In this document: positions 1-6,523 of the stretch, in pieces
How positions within the stretch are numbered: position 1 is the first letter of the stretch
How the letters are laid out: each line of letters starts with the position of its first letter
Source: Verrucomicrobiaceae bacterium
GTDB lineage: Bacteria; Verrucomicrobiota; Verrucomicrobiae; Verrucomicrobiales; Akkermansiaceae
Length of the DNA stretch: 6,523 nucleotides
Reading direction: 5' to 3'
Assembly (NCBI GenBank): GCA_947372405.1
Contig: CANBTO010000294.1
Coordinates: 1-6,523, forward strand
The notes under the pieces: model-generated
Database searches by the model: none
Seen by the model: the letters and a program-made list of their open reading frames with translations, nothing else
What the model was told of the DNA's origin: nothing
Program-made: the position numbers and the translations under genes

Positions 1-929
1 AGGGCGATTTCTTCAGGTTCGTGCTATTTCTGTCGCTATTCTACGATCCCATCGACCGCCTGAATTCATTGAACCAAATGATTCTATCAGGCAGAGCAGC
101 GGCGGATCGGGTGTTTGAAATTCTGGATTCCGCCGAGGAGGCAAATTCCACCGATGGCGCACGCTTGCCGGAAAAAATCGCGGGCCATGTCCATTTCGCG
201 GATGTCTCGTTCGCCTATCAGTCCCAGCCGACGCTCCACGGCGTGACGCTCGACGCACCACCCGGCCAAACGATCGCCCTTGTCGGCTCGACCGGCGCGG
301 GCAAAACGACGGTGCTGTCCTTGCTGGCCCGGTTTTATGAAGCCACCTCGGGCGTCATCAGCATCGACGGCATCGACATCGCCACGCTCGCGAAATCCTC
401 GCTCCGTGAGCGCCTCGCCTACGTCACCCAGGAACCCTTTCTCTTCAACGGCACTGTTAGGGAAAACCTCCAGCTCGCCAAACGCGACGCCACGGACGCC
501 GATTTCTGGGCCGCCCTCACCGCCGCCCACGCCGACGACTTTGTGCGGGACTTGCCCAAACAGCTCGACACCAACGTCGGCGAGCGCGGGGTAAAACTCT
601 CCGGTGGGGAAAAACAACGCCTCTCCATCGCCCGCGCCCTGCTCAAAAACGCGCCCATCCTGCTCCTCGACGAAGCCACCGCCTCCGTGGATTCCGAGAC
701 CGAGCGCCTGATCCAAGACGCGCTCGATCGCCTGATGGAGAACCGGACCGCCTTCGTCATCGCACACCGGCTCTCGACGATTCAAAATGCGGATCGGATC
801 TATGTGTTAGAGAAAGGTGAAGTCATCGAGCAAGGCACCCACGCCACCTTGCTTGCGAAGGGAGGGAAATATGCCGAGCTCTGTCAGAAATCCTTCCTCG
901 CGGCAAAGTCATCAAGCCCCGGCGCCTAG
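1..929 (+). CDS. ABC exporter half-transporter, ATP-binding part (5'-truncated)
   Basis: This is the C-terminal part of an ABC exporter that couples ATP hydrolysis to export of a lipid, drug or peptide across the inner membrane; the substrate cannot be told. The frame is open to the left edge (first full codon at base 3), so the start and most of the six-helix membrane domain lie outside the window. The visible residues begin in the last membrane helix and its linker (LFLSLFYDPIDRLNSLNQ, then GRAAADRVFEILD), typical of MsbA/MDR-type exporters. A complete nucleotide-binding domain follows: Walker A GSTGAGKTT at 285-311, Q-loop Gln at 429-431, signature LSGGEKQ at 597-617, Walker B ILLLDEA at 657-677 with the catalytic Glu at 672-674, and H-loop His at 765-767. 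All catalytic residues are intact, so this half-site should hydrolyse ATP. The end overlaps the convergent ABC gene by 18 bases. The GTG at base 21 is an internal Val, not the start. Confidence 0.95.
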   Translation, partial: GDFFRFVLFLSLFYDPIDRLNSLNQMILSGRAAADRVFEILDSAEEANSTDGARLPEKIAGHVHFADVSFAYQSQPTLHGVTLDAPPGQTIALVGSTGAGKTTVLSLLARFYEATSGVISIDGIDIATLAKSSLRERLAYVTQEPFLFNGTVRENLQLAKRDATDADFWAALTAAHADDFVRDLPKQLDTNVGERGVKLSGGEKQRLSIARALLKNAPILLLDEATASVDSETERLIQDALDRLMENRTAFVIAHRLSTIQNADRIYVLEKGEVIEQGTHATLLAKGGKYAELCQKSFLAAKSSSPGA

Positions 930-2762
930 GAACTGACTACCGATCATCGACTTGTAGGTCGGGTCGGTTTCGCGCAGCGATGCGTGATTTCCGTCCGCCA
1001 CGACTCGCCCCTCTTGAAACACCAGCACGCGGTCCGCGATGGTGATGGTGCTGAAACGGTGCGCGATGATAAAGGTCGTGCGGCCCTTCACGAGCGCGGC
1101 GAGCGCCTGCTGGACCATTGCCTCGCTCTCGGAATCCAAGGCGCTGGTGGCCTCGTCCAGAATGAGGATCGGGGCGTCTTTCAGAAATGCGCGGGCGATG
1201 GCGATCCGCTGCCGCTGCCCTCCAGATAGCAAATCCCCGCGCTCGCCGACTTGGGTGTCGTAGCCCATGCCGCCATTCAAGTTGGAGATGAATTCATGGG
1301 CATGGGCTTTTCTAGCGGCCTCACGGACTTCCTCATCGGTCGCGTTCTCACGCCCGATACGGATATTTTCCGCAATCGACCCGAGAAACAACGAAGGCAT
1401 CTGCGGCACCACGGCGATGGCGTTGCGCAGGTCTTTTTTCGCATAGCTGCGGATGTCGGTGGCGTCAAAAGTGATCCCCCCGATTTGCGGATCATAGAAG
1501 CGTGGAATGAGATGAGCGAAGGTCGATTTCCCCGCACCACTCGGACCGACGAGCGCCACCACCTGACCGATCGGGATGCTCACCGAGAGCTCCTTCAGCA
1601 CCAACTCCTCGCCATACGCGAATGATAAATTTCCAAACCGGATCGCCTCGCGCGGGGCGACAAATATTTGTGGCACAGGCGGGTCCGGCAACGTGTCCGG
1701 CTCATGCATGATGAAGTCGATGCGGTCGATTGCGGCATCCCCTTGCTTCACGAGCGAGTGAATCATGCCCAGCTTTTTGATCGGCTCGTAGGACATGAAC
1801 AGCGCCGTGCCCAAGGCCATGAAACCCGACTGCGACATCCCCGCGCGCACGCCCAGATAAAGCGCCACCGCGAAGCCCCCCGCCGCGACAAACTCGATGG
1901 CTGGACCGATCGCCTGACGGTATTTCACCACCTTCATGCTCACCCGCATCATCTCATTCGTCTGCTGCTCGAATACGGAAATCTGCCGCACCTCCAGATT
2001 GTAAGCCCGGATTTCTAGCGGTGCCTGCAAGCTTTCCGCCAGCGTCGCCGTCATCGTCCCGCCCTGATCTTGCAGCAGCTTCGCCCGTGTCGCGAGTCTC
2101 TTCCCCGCCGACCGGATCACGAAAACACAGATCGGCACCGTGAACATCGCGATCATCGCGACGAAAAAACTGTGATCCGTCCACGCCTTGTAGCCCAGAT
2201 AGCTGAGCGCGCCCAGCAGCGTCGCAGGCTGTTTGATGAGGTCGCTCGACACGTTCGCGATCATCTGCCGCAGCAGCGCCGTATCGCTGATCATCCGTGC
2301 GAGCAGATCACCGGATTTGTTGTTTTTAAAAAAAGACAGCGGTAGCCCTTGCAGCTTGATGAACAAGTCCACCCGGATATTTTCCAACACCCGCTGGCCC
2401 ACGAATTGGATAAGATAAGCATTCGCATACGACGCCACCGCCCGGATTAAGAAAATCACCGGAATCCACAAGCAAGTGATCAGCAGCAACCGCTCCGGCG
2501 AGACCGCGCCCATCTGTTGCGCCATCCAGATCTCATACCATTGAGTCCCCCTCCCCGTCGTTTTAAAAAGCACCGGGAACACCACATCCACCATCAGCGG
2601 CAGCCCCAGACCGCTCGCCATCGCATAGACCACCCCCGCCAACACCCCGGCGATGAACTGCCAACGGACCACCCGCAGATATTTGTAATAAGGACGATAG
2701 CGGTTCACAGCAAGGCCCGCAGTTTCTCCACCTCCCGCCGTGGGGCAAGCGCGATTCTTCAT
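912..2762 (-). CDS. ABC exporter half-transporter (MsbA/MDR-like), complete
   Basis: This is a full-length ABC exporter of about 616 residues with a membrane domain fused to one ATPase domain, expected to work as a homodimer in the inner membrane. Hydrophobic segments lie near residues 34-66, 92-118, 178-192, 198-216, 288-306 and 313-326, giving six helices. Walker [10 protein letters not shown] is at 406-414, the Q-loop Gln at 454, signature LSGGQRQ at 512-518, Walker B ILILDEA at 532-538 with catalytic Glu537, and the H-loop His at 568. All are intact. The family resemblance is to MsbA/lipid-A or multidrug exporters; the cargo is unknown. The frame stays open upstream to 3185, but that part runs antisense through the HAD gene and is not credible. 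I chose the ATG at 2762. A GTG at 2708 (598 residues, beginning [12 protein letters not shown]) is a real alternative, because the first 18 residues look non-conserved. Neither start has a well-spaced Shine-Dalgarno sequence. Confidence 0.94.
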   Translation of the reverse strand: MKNRACPTAGGGETAGLAVNRYRPYYKYLRVVRWQFIAGVLAGVVYAMASGLGLPLMVDVVFPVLFKTTGRGTQWYEIWMAQQMGAVSPERLLLITCLWIPVIFLIRAVASYANAYLIQFVGQRVLENIRVDLFIKLQGLPLSFFKNNKSGDLLARMISDTALLRQMIANVSSDLIKQPATLLGALSYLGYKAWTDHSFFVAMIAMFTVPICVFVIRSAGKRLATRAKLLQDQGGTMTATLAESLQAPLEIRAYNLEVRQISVFEQQTNEMMRVSMKVVKYRQAIGPAIEFVAAGGFAVALYLGVRAGMSQSGFMALGTALFMSYEPIKKLGMIHSLVKQGDAAIDRIDFIMHEPDTLPDPPVPQIFVAPREAIRFGNLSFAYGEELVLKELSVSIPIGQVVALVGPSGAGKSTFAHLIPRFYDPQIGGITFDATDIRSYAKKDLRNAIAVVPQMPSLFLGSIAENIRIGRENATDEEVREAARKAHAHEFISNLNGGMGYDTQVGERGDLLSGGQRQRIAIARAFLKDAPILILDEATSALDSESEAMVQQALAALVKGRTTFIIAHRFSTITIADRVLVFQEGRVVADGNHASLRETDPTYKSMIGSQFLGAGA

Positions 2763-2843
2763 CCGGCCGCCGCCGGGATTCCACCCGCCGCCAGATTTCC
2801 GCCTTGTCGCATAGCCTTGCGCTTGCTTGCCTGCGTGCCTCTC

Positions 2844-3725
2844 ATGGCCGCTCCCCAAAACACCATCGCGCTGGTTTACGATTACGACCAGACCCTCAGC
2901 CCGCGCTACATGCAGGACGACGTCGTCTTTCCCGAGTTCGGCATCGACCCCACGCAGTTTTGGAAAAAGTGCAACGCCCTCGTCGTGGACCAGAAATGGG
3001 ATGGCGAACTCGCTTACATGAAATGCCTGCTCGACTACCTCGGCATGGACAACGTCACCAACGCCCGCCTCACCGAACTCGGTGCTGGCCTGCACTTTTT
3101 CCCCGGCCTGCCCGAACTCTTCGAGGCCCTGCCCAAGGCCGCCCTCCGGCCCGAGCACGAAATCGCCGGCATCAAGGTCGAGCACTACATCATATCCTCC
3201 GGCCTTAAGGCGCTGCTAGACGGCTCGCGGCTACAACCGTTCGTCAAGGCGATGTTCGGTTGCGAGTTCGGCGAGGATGCCGAGGGCCGCATCAGTTTCC
3301 CAAAACGCGCCATCTCCCACACCACCAAAACCCAGTTCCTCTTCCGCATCAACAAGGGCATGCTCGGCTACGACCAAGACGTGAACGACCACATGCCCGC
3401 CGAACAACGTCCTATCCCGTTTGAAAACATGGTCTATGTCGGCGACGGCCCCACCGATGTCCCCTGCTTCACGGTCATGGCACGCAACGGCGGCCAAGGC
3501 ATCGCCGTTTACAATCCCGACGACGCCACCGGGAAATCCTTCCGGAAATGTTTCCAACTCTCCACCCATGCTGGCCGCGTCAAACACATCGCCCCCGCCG
3601 ACTACCGCCAAGGTTCCCACCTCTGGCTGCTACTTTCAGAAATGGTCACCGAAACCGCCGACCGCATCCTCCGCAGACGCAGCGAGGAACGGGATAACGC
3701 AACCGTCGCGGCACCGACGTTCTGA
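2844..3725 (+). CDS. HAD-superfamily hydrolase (phosphatase-like)
   Basis: This is a 293-residue soluble protein of the haloacid dehalogenase superfamily, most likely a phosphomonoesterase. Motif I is DYDQTL with the presumed nucleophile Asp13 and acid/base Asp15. Motif II is IISSG with Ser118 or Ser119. Motif IV is GDGPTD at 200-205 with the metal-binding Asp201 and Asp205. A Lys for motif III should lie between, but several candidates (for example in the [14 protein letters not shown] stretch) prevent a firm choice. The 100 or so residues between motifs I and II would form the cap. The layout recalls phosphoserine-phosphatase-like HADs, but motif I has Gln where SerB enzymes have Ser, so I do not assign a substrate. 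I chose the ATG at 2844 because motif I then lies at the usual position near the N-terminus. The frame is open further upstream to 2517, but that part is antisense to the ABC gene. It is transcribed divergently from the ABC exporter, 81 bases away, and no clear ribosome binding site is visible. Confidence 0.9.
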   Translation: MAAPQNTIALVYDYDQTLSPRYMQDDVVFPEFGIDPTQFWKKCNALVVDQKWDGELAYMKCLLDYLGMDNVTNARLTELGAGLHFFPGLPELFEALPKAALRPEHEIAGIKVEHYIISSGLKALLDGSRLQPFVKAMFGCEFGEDAEGRISFPKRAISHTTKTQFLFRINKGMLGYDQDVNDHMPAEQRPIPFENMVYVGDGPTDVPCFTVMARNGGQGIAVYNPDDATGKSFRKCFQLSTHAGRVKHIAPADYRQGSHLWLLLSEMVTETADRILRRRSEERDNATVAAPTF

Positions 3726-4017
3726 GGGGACAGGAGAAAAGCCCCGCCCTGCGGCGATCTGTCGCGAATTGTCAGGCTTAGCTGCTAGATCCAACGATTG
3801 AGTCCATGACATGAGTAACTGAAAAAGTCATGTGGTCCCTCGGCATCTCTTTGAGGCACGCTTGCGGGTGTCTTTGACGGGGCTGGGGGTGGTTTGCGGA
3901 GCGTTTTCCTTCCTAAATCAATATACTTTTTGTCGGGGACATTGTGTCGAACGGGAAGTTGCATTGAACGATCCTAGATTTCACCGCCGCTGATGACGAT
4001 GGTGGGCGATGATGAGT
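3726..4017. other. Intergenic spacer between convergent genes
   Basis: This stretch of 292 bases separates the stop codons of the HAD gene and the rhodanese gene. I see no convincing gene, tRNA or U-tract terminator in it. It contains an inverted repeat CATGAC/GTCATG (3805-3810 and 3827-3832, 16-base loop) and an AT-rich patch around 3911-3931 with a TATACT sequence at 3922-3927. A 53-codon open frame starting with GTG runs from 3832 to 3993 on the plus strand, encoding a short hydrophobic middle part (VSLTGLGVVCGAFSFL), but nothing supports its translation. Base composition is less GC-rich than in the flanking genes, as is usual for non-coding DNA. Confidence 0.6.
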
Positions 4018-4524
4018 TCATTGGTTCCAAGGGGCCTTGGCGAGAAGAAGACCCATGCCGCACCAGTCAGTGATGCCAGCAAAGGTGAGGCCCGCGCCGA
4101 CGAAGGCGCTGAGTCCGTAGAAGGCGGGATGAAGCCAAGTACCGAGGACGACACCGGTCAGCACCATCAGGCCGGCGGCGATGCGGACCTGGCGCTCGAG
4201 TGAGATCGCCTTGCGGCCACGGATCACGGGGAAGCCGGCTTGTTCCCAGGCAAGGACGCCGCCTTCGAGGATGGCGAGGTTGTCGCAACCGGCGGTCTTG
4301 AGTTTCTGGCAGGCCTGTTCGGCGCGCTTGCCGGAACGGCAGACCAGCACGCAGGAGCCGCTGCTTTTGACCGAAGCGCTGTCCAGACGATCAAGCGGCA
4401 TGAGATCGGACTTCTCGATGTGGATCTCGGCGTATTCGGCTGGCGTGCGGACGTCGAGAAGACGGATCGGTTTACCTTGTTGCAATATTTCGTTGAGGGA
4501 TTGCGAGGAAATAGTGGGGTTCAT
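4018..4524 (-). CDS. YgaP-like rhodanese with C-terminal membrane domain
   Basis: This 168-residue protein is a single rhodanese domain followed by a two-helix membrane hairpin, the arrangement of Escherichia coli YgaP (rhodanese plus DUF2892). It should bind or transfer sulfane sulfur at the cytoplasmic face of the inner membrane. The rhodanese domain covers residues 1-105, with the LLDVRTPAEY element at 22-31 and the active-site loop CRSGKR at 62-67, where Cys62 would carry the persulfide. EGGVLAWEQAGFPV at 87-100 is the usual C-terminal rhodanese motif. Two hydrophobic segments at about 113-130 and 133-151 are followed by CGMGLLLAKAPWN, typical of DUF2892. The ATG at 4524 places the domain correctly; no Shine-Dalgarno sequence is seen. 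In many bacteria such genes sit beside an ArsR-type regulator; none is present here. It appears to be a single-gene unit. Confidence 0.92.
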   Translation of the reverse strand: MNPTISSQSLNEILQQGKPIRLLDVRTPAEYAEIHIEKSDLMPLDRLDSASVKSSGSCVLVCRSGKRAEQACQKLKTAGCDNLAILEGGVLAWEQAGFPVIRGRKAISLERQVRIAAGLMVLTGVVLGTWLHPAFYGLSAFVGAGLTFAGITDWCGMGLLLAKAPWNQ

Positions 4525-4545
4525 GGTGAGTGTGATTTGAATTCG

Positions 4546-4573
4546 AATATAACCCTATCATGATTTATGTATA
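4546..4573 (-). promoter_or_regulatory. Candidate promoter of the rhodanese gene
   Basis: On the minus strand, TATACA (4573-4568; 4 of 6 matches to TTGACA) is followed after 16 bases by TATATT (4551-4546; 5 of 6 matches to TATAAT). It lies in the most AT-rich part of the spacer, and the -10 box ends 21 bases before the ATG at 4524, which would leave a short leader. The match is by eye to the sigma-70 consensus. The organism's own consensus is unknown. Confidence 0.35.
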
Positions 4574-4651
4574 AGTGAAATTTCATGCAGGAATTGAAAG
4601 AGGGCACCAGCGTGCTTTATAACATCGGTGACAGCATGGTATTCGAGCTCT

Positions 4652-4676
4652 ACCGTCTGGTCTGCAACCGGACGGT
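4652..4676. terminator. Hairpin 21 bases after purK stop, possible terminator
   Basis: An inverted repeat ACCGTC/GACGGT (4652-4657 and 4671-4676) encloses a second pairing GGT/ACC around the 5-base loop CTGCA. In plus-strand RNA the bases between (U4658 and G4670) form a wobble pair, giving a continuous 10-bp stem. In minus-strand RNA, the direction of purK, the same position is a C/A mismatch. No U-run follows in either direction, so it is not a standard intrinsic terminator. Its place shortly after the purK stop is what suggests a role in 3' end formation or mRNA stability. Confidence 0.3.
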
Positions 4677-4697
4677 GTCAGGGATTTGGCAGGCCGC

Positions 4698-5858
4698 TCA
4701 CGGCTTGGAATGCCAGTGCGCTTTCATGGCCTCAGCGCGGGCGAGGGCAGCATCGGCGGTGGTGCCGAGGAAATTGACGTGACCCATTTTCCGGCGGCCG
4801 ATGGCGCGGCGCTTGCCGTAAAGATGCAGGCTGGCCTCGCTGTCTGCGAACACAGGTAACCAATCGGGTGGGGTGGTTTCGTCCTGCCAGAAATCGCCTA
4901 ACAGGTTGAGCATGACGACCGGATTGAGCAGGCGCGTGGAACCTAACGGCAGGCCGATCACCGCACGGAGTTGTTGCTCGAACTGTGAGGTGACGCAGGC
5001 ATCGAGTGTGTGGTGGCCGGAGTTGTGCGGGCGCGGGGCGATTTCATTGACGAGCAAGGTGCCATCGGTTTTCAGGAAAAACTCAACCCCGAGAATGCCG
5101 CGATAGTCCAAGGCCTCGGCGACACGGCGGGCGATGGCGGCGGCTTCCAGCGCGACCGCCGGCGAGATGCGAGCCGGGACGATCGAGACATCGAGGATGC
5201 GGTGGCGGTGGCGGTTTTCCGCCGGATCGAAGGTGACGGTTAGACCATCGGCCCCGCGCACGGCCATCACGGAAAGTTCCTTTTCAAACGGCACCCACGC
5301 TTCTAACACTGCACGCGGGGCATCGAAAGCGGCCCAGATTTCCGCAGGGTCTTCGCTGCCTTCGAGCTTCACCTGACCCTTGCCATCGTAGCCGAAATCG
5401 GCGGTCTTGAGCACGCTTGGACCGTCTAGGTCCTGCATCGCCGCAGCGAGGTCGGCGGCGTTGGCAATGACGGCATACCGAGTGTGCGGGATGTTGTTTT
5501 CGCGGAGGAAATTTTTCTCCCGCTCGCGGTTCTGGCAGATGCAAATTGCGTGGGGCGAGGGATGGAGGCCGGTGCATTTGGCGACAGCTTCCAAGGTATG
5601 GCAGGGGATGTTTTCGAATTCGACCGTAGTAACCGTGACCCGGCTGCAAAAATCCTTGAGCGCGGCGGGATCGTCGAAGGGCAGGTCGATCACCTCATCG
5701 GCGCACTCCACGGCGGGAGCTTCCAGGCCACCGGTCCAAATGACGGTCCGCACGCCCATGCGGCGGGCGGCGAGGGCGAGCATCCGGCCGAGTTGGCCGC
5801 CACCGATGACGCCGACGACACAGTGCGGCGCGTGAATAGGAATAGACGGGGTAGGCAT
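4698..5858 (-). CDS. purK: N5-carboxyaminoimidazole ribonucleotide synthase
   Basis: PurK uses ATP and bicarbonate to convert AIR to N5-CAIR, a step of de novo purine synthesis in the cytosol. The 386 residues are near the family's usual length. An N-terminal nucleotide-type fold starts with GVIGGGQLGRM (16-26). FENIP at 81-85 is a PurK hallmark. The ATP-grasp domain shows SVLKTADFGYDGKGQ (148-162, with the ATP-binding Lys151 and the glycine loop), FEKELSV (191-197), GVEFF with Glu259, and NEIAPRPHNSGHH (271-283, metal and phosphate ligands). The C-terminal domain includes VVMLNLLGD and KMGHVNFLG. I chose the ATG at 5858, 4 bases after the purE stop. A TTG at 5870 would add four residues and overlap purE by 8 bases. 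Being directly downstream of purE, it is surely co-transcribed and translationally coupled. No Shine-Dalgarno sequence is seen before the ATG. Confidence 0.96.
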   Translation of the reverse strand: MPTPSIPIHAPHCVVGVIGGGQLGRMLALAARRMGVRTVIWTGGLEAPAVECADEVIDLPFDDPAALKDFCSRVTVTTVEFENIPCHTLEAVAKCTGLHPSPHAICICQNREREKNFLRENNIPHTRYAVIANAADLAAAMQDLDGPSVLKTADFGYDGKGQVKLEGSEDPAEIWAAFDAPRAVLEAWVPFEKELSVMAVRGADGLTVTFDPAENRHRHRILDVSIVPARISPAVALEAAAIARRVAEALDYRGILGVEFFLKTDGTLLVNEIAPRPHNSGHHTLDACVTSQFEQQLRAVIGLPLGSTRLLNPVVMLNLLGDFWQDETTPPDWLPVFADSEASLHLYGKRRAIGRRKMGHVNFLGTTADAALARAEAMKAHWHSKP

Positions 5859-5862
5859 GAAA

Positions 5863-6369
5863 TCAGTCAACGGGATCGAGCGGTGGCAGGGTGGCGGATT
5901 TCACGGTGGCGGTCTGTTTTTTGCGGAAATCGGCGAGTTTCTCCGCGAGCCCGGCATCGTTGTTAGCGAGCATCGCCACGGCGAACAAGGCGGCATTCAC
6001 CGCGCCTGCCTTGCCGATGGCAAAGGTGGCGGTCGGGATACCGGCGGGCATTTGGACGATCGACAGCAGTGAGTCCACACCTTGCAGCGCCTTGGATTCC
6101 ACCGGCACACCAAGCACCGGCAGATCGGTGATCGCAGCGGTCATGCCTGGCAAATGCGCCGCGCCGCCCGCTCCGGCGATGATGCATTTCAGGCCACGGC
6201 CACGGGCTTCGGTGGCGTAGGAAACCAGCTTGTCCGGCGTGCGGTGGGCGCTCACGACCTCCGCCTCCCAAGTCACGCCGAAGTCGCGCAAGGTCCGGGC
6301 GGCGTGCTCCATCGTCGGCCAATCCGAAGTGCTTCCCATGATGATTCCGACCAGCGGTGCTGCGTTCAT
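5863..6369 (-). CDS. purE: N5-CAIR mutase (class I PurE)
   Basis: PurE moves the carboxyl group of N5-CAIR, the PurK product, from the amino group to C4 to give CAIR; the family forms cytosolic octamers. The 168-residue length is normal. Motifs seen are [12 protein letters not shown] (9-20), SAHRTP (40-45, with the conserved His42 of the active site), [11 protein letters not shown] (65-75), [22 protein letters not shown] (87-108) and [10 protein letters not shown] (110-119). The [17 protein letters not shown] pattern and the accompanying purK gene mark it as the bacterial mutase (class I), not the class II AIR carboxylase of animals. Thr replaces the more usual Val in the PVAT motif, a conservative change. 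The C-terminal tail after residue 150 is a little long and polar. The ATG at 6369 has no clear Shine-Dalgarno sequence. It is the first gene of the purE-purK operon and is transcribed away from the gene at 6463. Confidence 0.97.
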   Translation of the reverse strand: MNAAPLVGIIMGSTSDWPTMEHAARTLRDFGVTWEAEVVSAHRTPDKLVSYATEARGRGLKCIIAGAGGAAHLPGMTAAITDLPVLGVPVESKALQGVDSLLSIVQMPAGIPTATFAIGKAGAVNAALFAVAMLANNDAGLAEKLADFRKKQTATVKSATLPPLDPVD

Positions 6370-6462
6370 GGGCGGAGCGTGACGGAGGGCTTGCCGGGCG
6401 TCAATACGCGGTCGCCAGATTGGTCGAAACTTAGGCGACGTCTCACCCGTATTCTCCGGATC
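6370..6462. promoter_or_regulatory. Divergent spacer holding purE and right-edge gene start regions
   Basis: This 93-base gap separates purE (leftward) and the Tat-signal gene (rightward), so both start signals should lie here. I see a TTGACG at 6408-6403 on the minus strand that could be a -35 box for purE, but no good -10 box at the right spacing. It is too short and lacks the conserved core expected of a purine riboswitch. No operator can be named. Confidence 0.3.
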
Positions 6463-6523
6463 ATGGACACATTCTCAGCACCGGAATTCGGACGGCGAGC
6501 ATTTTTGGGGGGCATACTCGCGG
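6463..6523 (+). CDS. Start of a protein with a twin-arginine signal peptide (3'-truncated)
   Basis: Only the first 20 codons are in the window. They begin with ATG at 6463 and encode a short polar N-terminus followed by [11 protein letters not shown]. The twin arginine at residues 11-12, followed by Ala, Phe and Leu and then a hydrophobic run, fits the Tat signal pattern (S/T/G)RRxFLx. This predicts export of a folded, often cofactor-containing protein through the Tat system, or an oxidoreductase-type or DUF1501/sulfatase-like enzyme whose family cannot be seen. The frame stays open to the edge. A weak CCGGA lies just upstream; there is no clear Shine-Dalgarno sequence. It is divergent from purE and therefore not part of the purine operon. 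Confidence 0.6.
   Translation, partial: MDTFSAPEFGRRAFLGGILA

Noticed and set aside
87..785. 232-residue minus-strand frame opposite the first ABC gene
   Set aside because: The plus strand encodes an intact ATPase domain with all motifs in order; the reverse frame has no recognisable domain.
2517..2843. Upstream extension of the HAD frame to 402 residues
   Set aside because: The extra 109 residues are antisense to the ABC exporter, rich in His, Arg and Pro, and precede motif I by far more than in the family.
2763..3185. Upstream extension of the ABC exporter frame to 757 residues
   Set aside because: The added 141 residues run antisense through the HAD gene and have a Gly/Glu/Val-rich composition typical of the reverse strand of a GC-rich gene.
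3726..3770. GGGG/CCCC and GCGA/TCGC short inverted repeats just after the HAD stop as a terminator
   Set aside because: The stems are only 4 bases and no U-run follows, so they are at chance level in GC-rich DNA.
3911..3950. TATACT/TATATT boxes as a promoter in the HAD-rhodanese spacer
   Set aside because: No -35 box lies at 16-18 bases on either strand (the closest, TCGACA on the minus strand, is at 19), and no gene lies downstream in a sensible position.
5484..5966. 160-residue plus-strand frame opposite purK and purE
   Set aside because: It spans the junction of two well-recognised minus-strand genes and is a shadow of them.
6370..6462. Purine riboswitch or PurR-type operator upstream of purE
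   Set aside because: The spacer is 93 bases and I could not find the conserved loop sequences or a clear palindromic operator.

Overview
The window is a piece of a GC-rich bacterial chromosome with tightly packed genes on both strands. It carries ordinary housekeeping and transport genes and shows no insertion sequence, phage gene, CRISPR array, tRNA or rRNA. Few starts have a clear Shine-Dalgarno sequence. The protein sequences would fit a Verrucomicrobiota-type bacterium, but that assignment is an impression, not something the sequence proves.

Layout from left to right. At 1-929 (+) is the 3' part of an ABC exporter half-transporter whose N-terminal membrane domain lies mostly outside the window. 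It meets, tail to tail with an 18-bp overlap, a complete second ABC exporter half-transporter on the minus strand (912-2762). Head to head with that gene is a HAD-superfamily hydrolase (2844-3725, +). A 292-bp intergenic stretch (3726-4017) follows. Next is a YgaP-like membrane rhodanese (4018-4524, -) with a plausible promoter in the AT-rich upstream spacer. The 173-bp spacer 4525-4697 also holds a hairpin just past the purK stop. The minus-strand pair purE-purK (6369 down to 4698) encodes the two enzymes that convert AIR to CAIR in purine synthesis. At the right edge the first 20 codons of a plus-strand gene encode a twin-arginine-type signal peptide.

Functionally, purE and purK form a clear two-gene operon: PurK makes N5-CAIR and PurE rearranges it to CAIR. 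The two ABC exporters are convergent, so they are not one operon, and each is of a homodimer-forming architecture. The rhodanese and the HAD hydrolase stand as single-gene units with no visible pathway partner. I found no convincing new biological system. The items most worth a second look are the hairpin and short ORFs in the two spacers, the overlapping 3' ends of the ABC genes, and the truncated Tat-signal gene at the edge.
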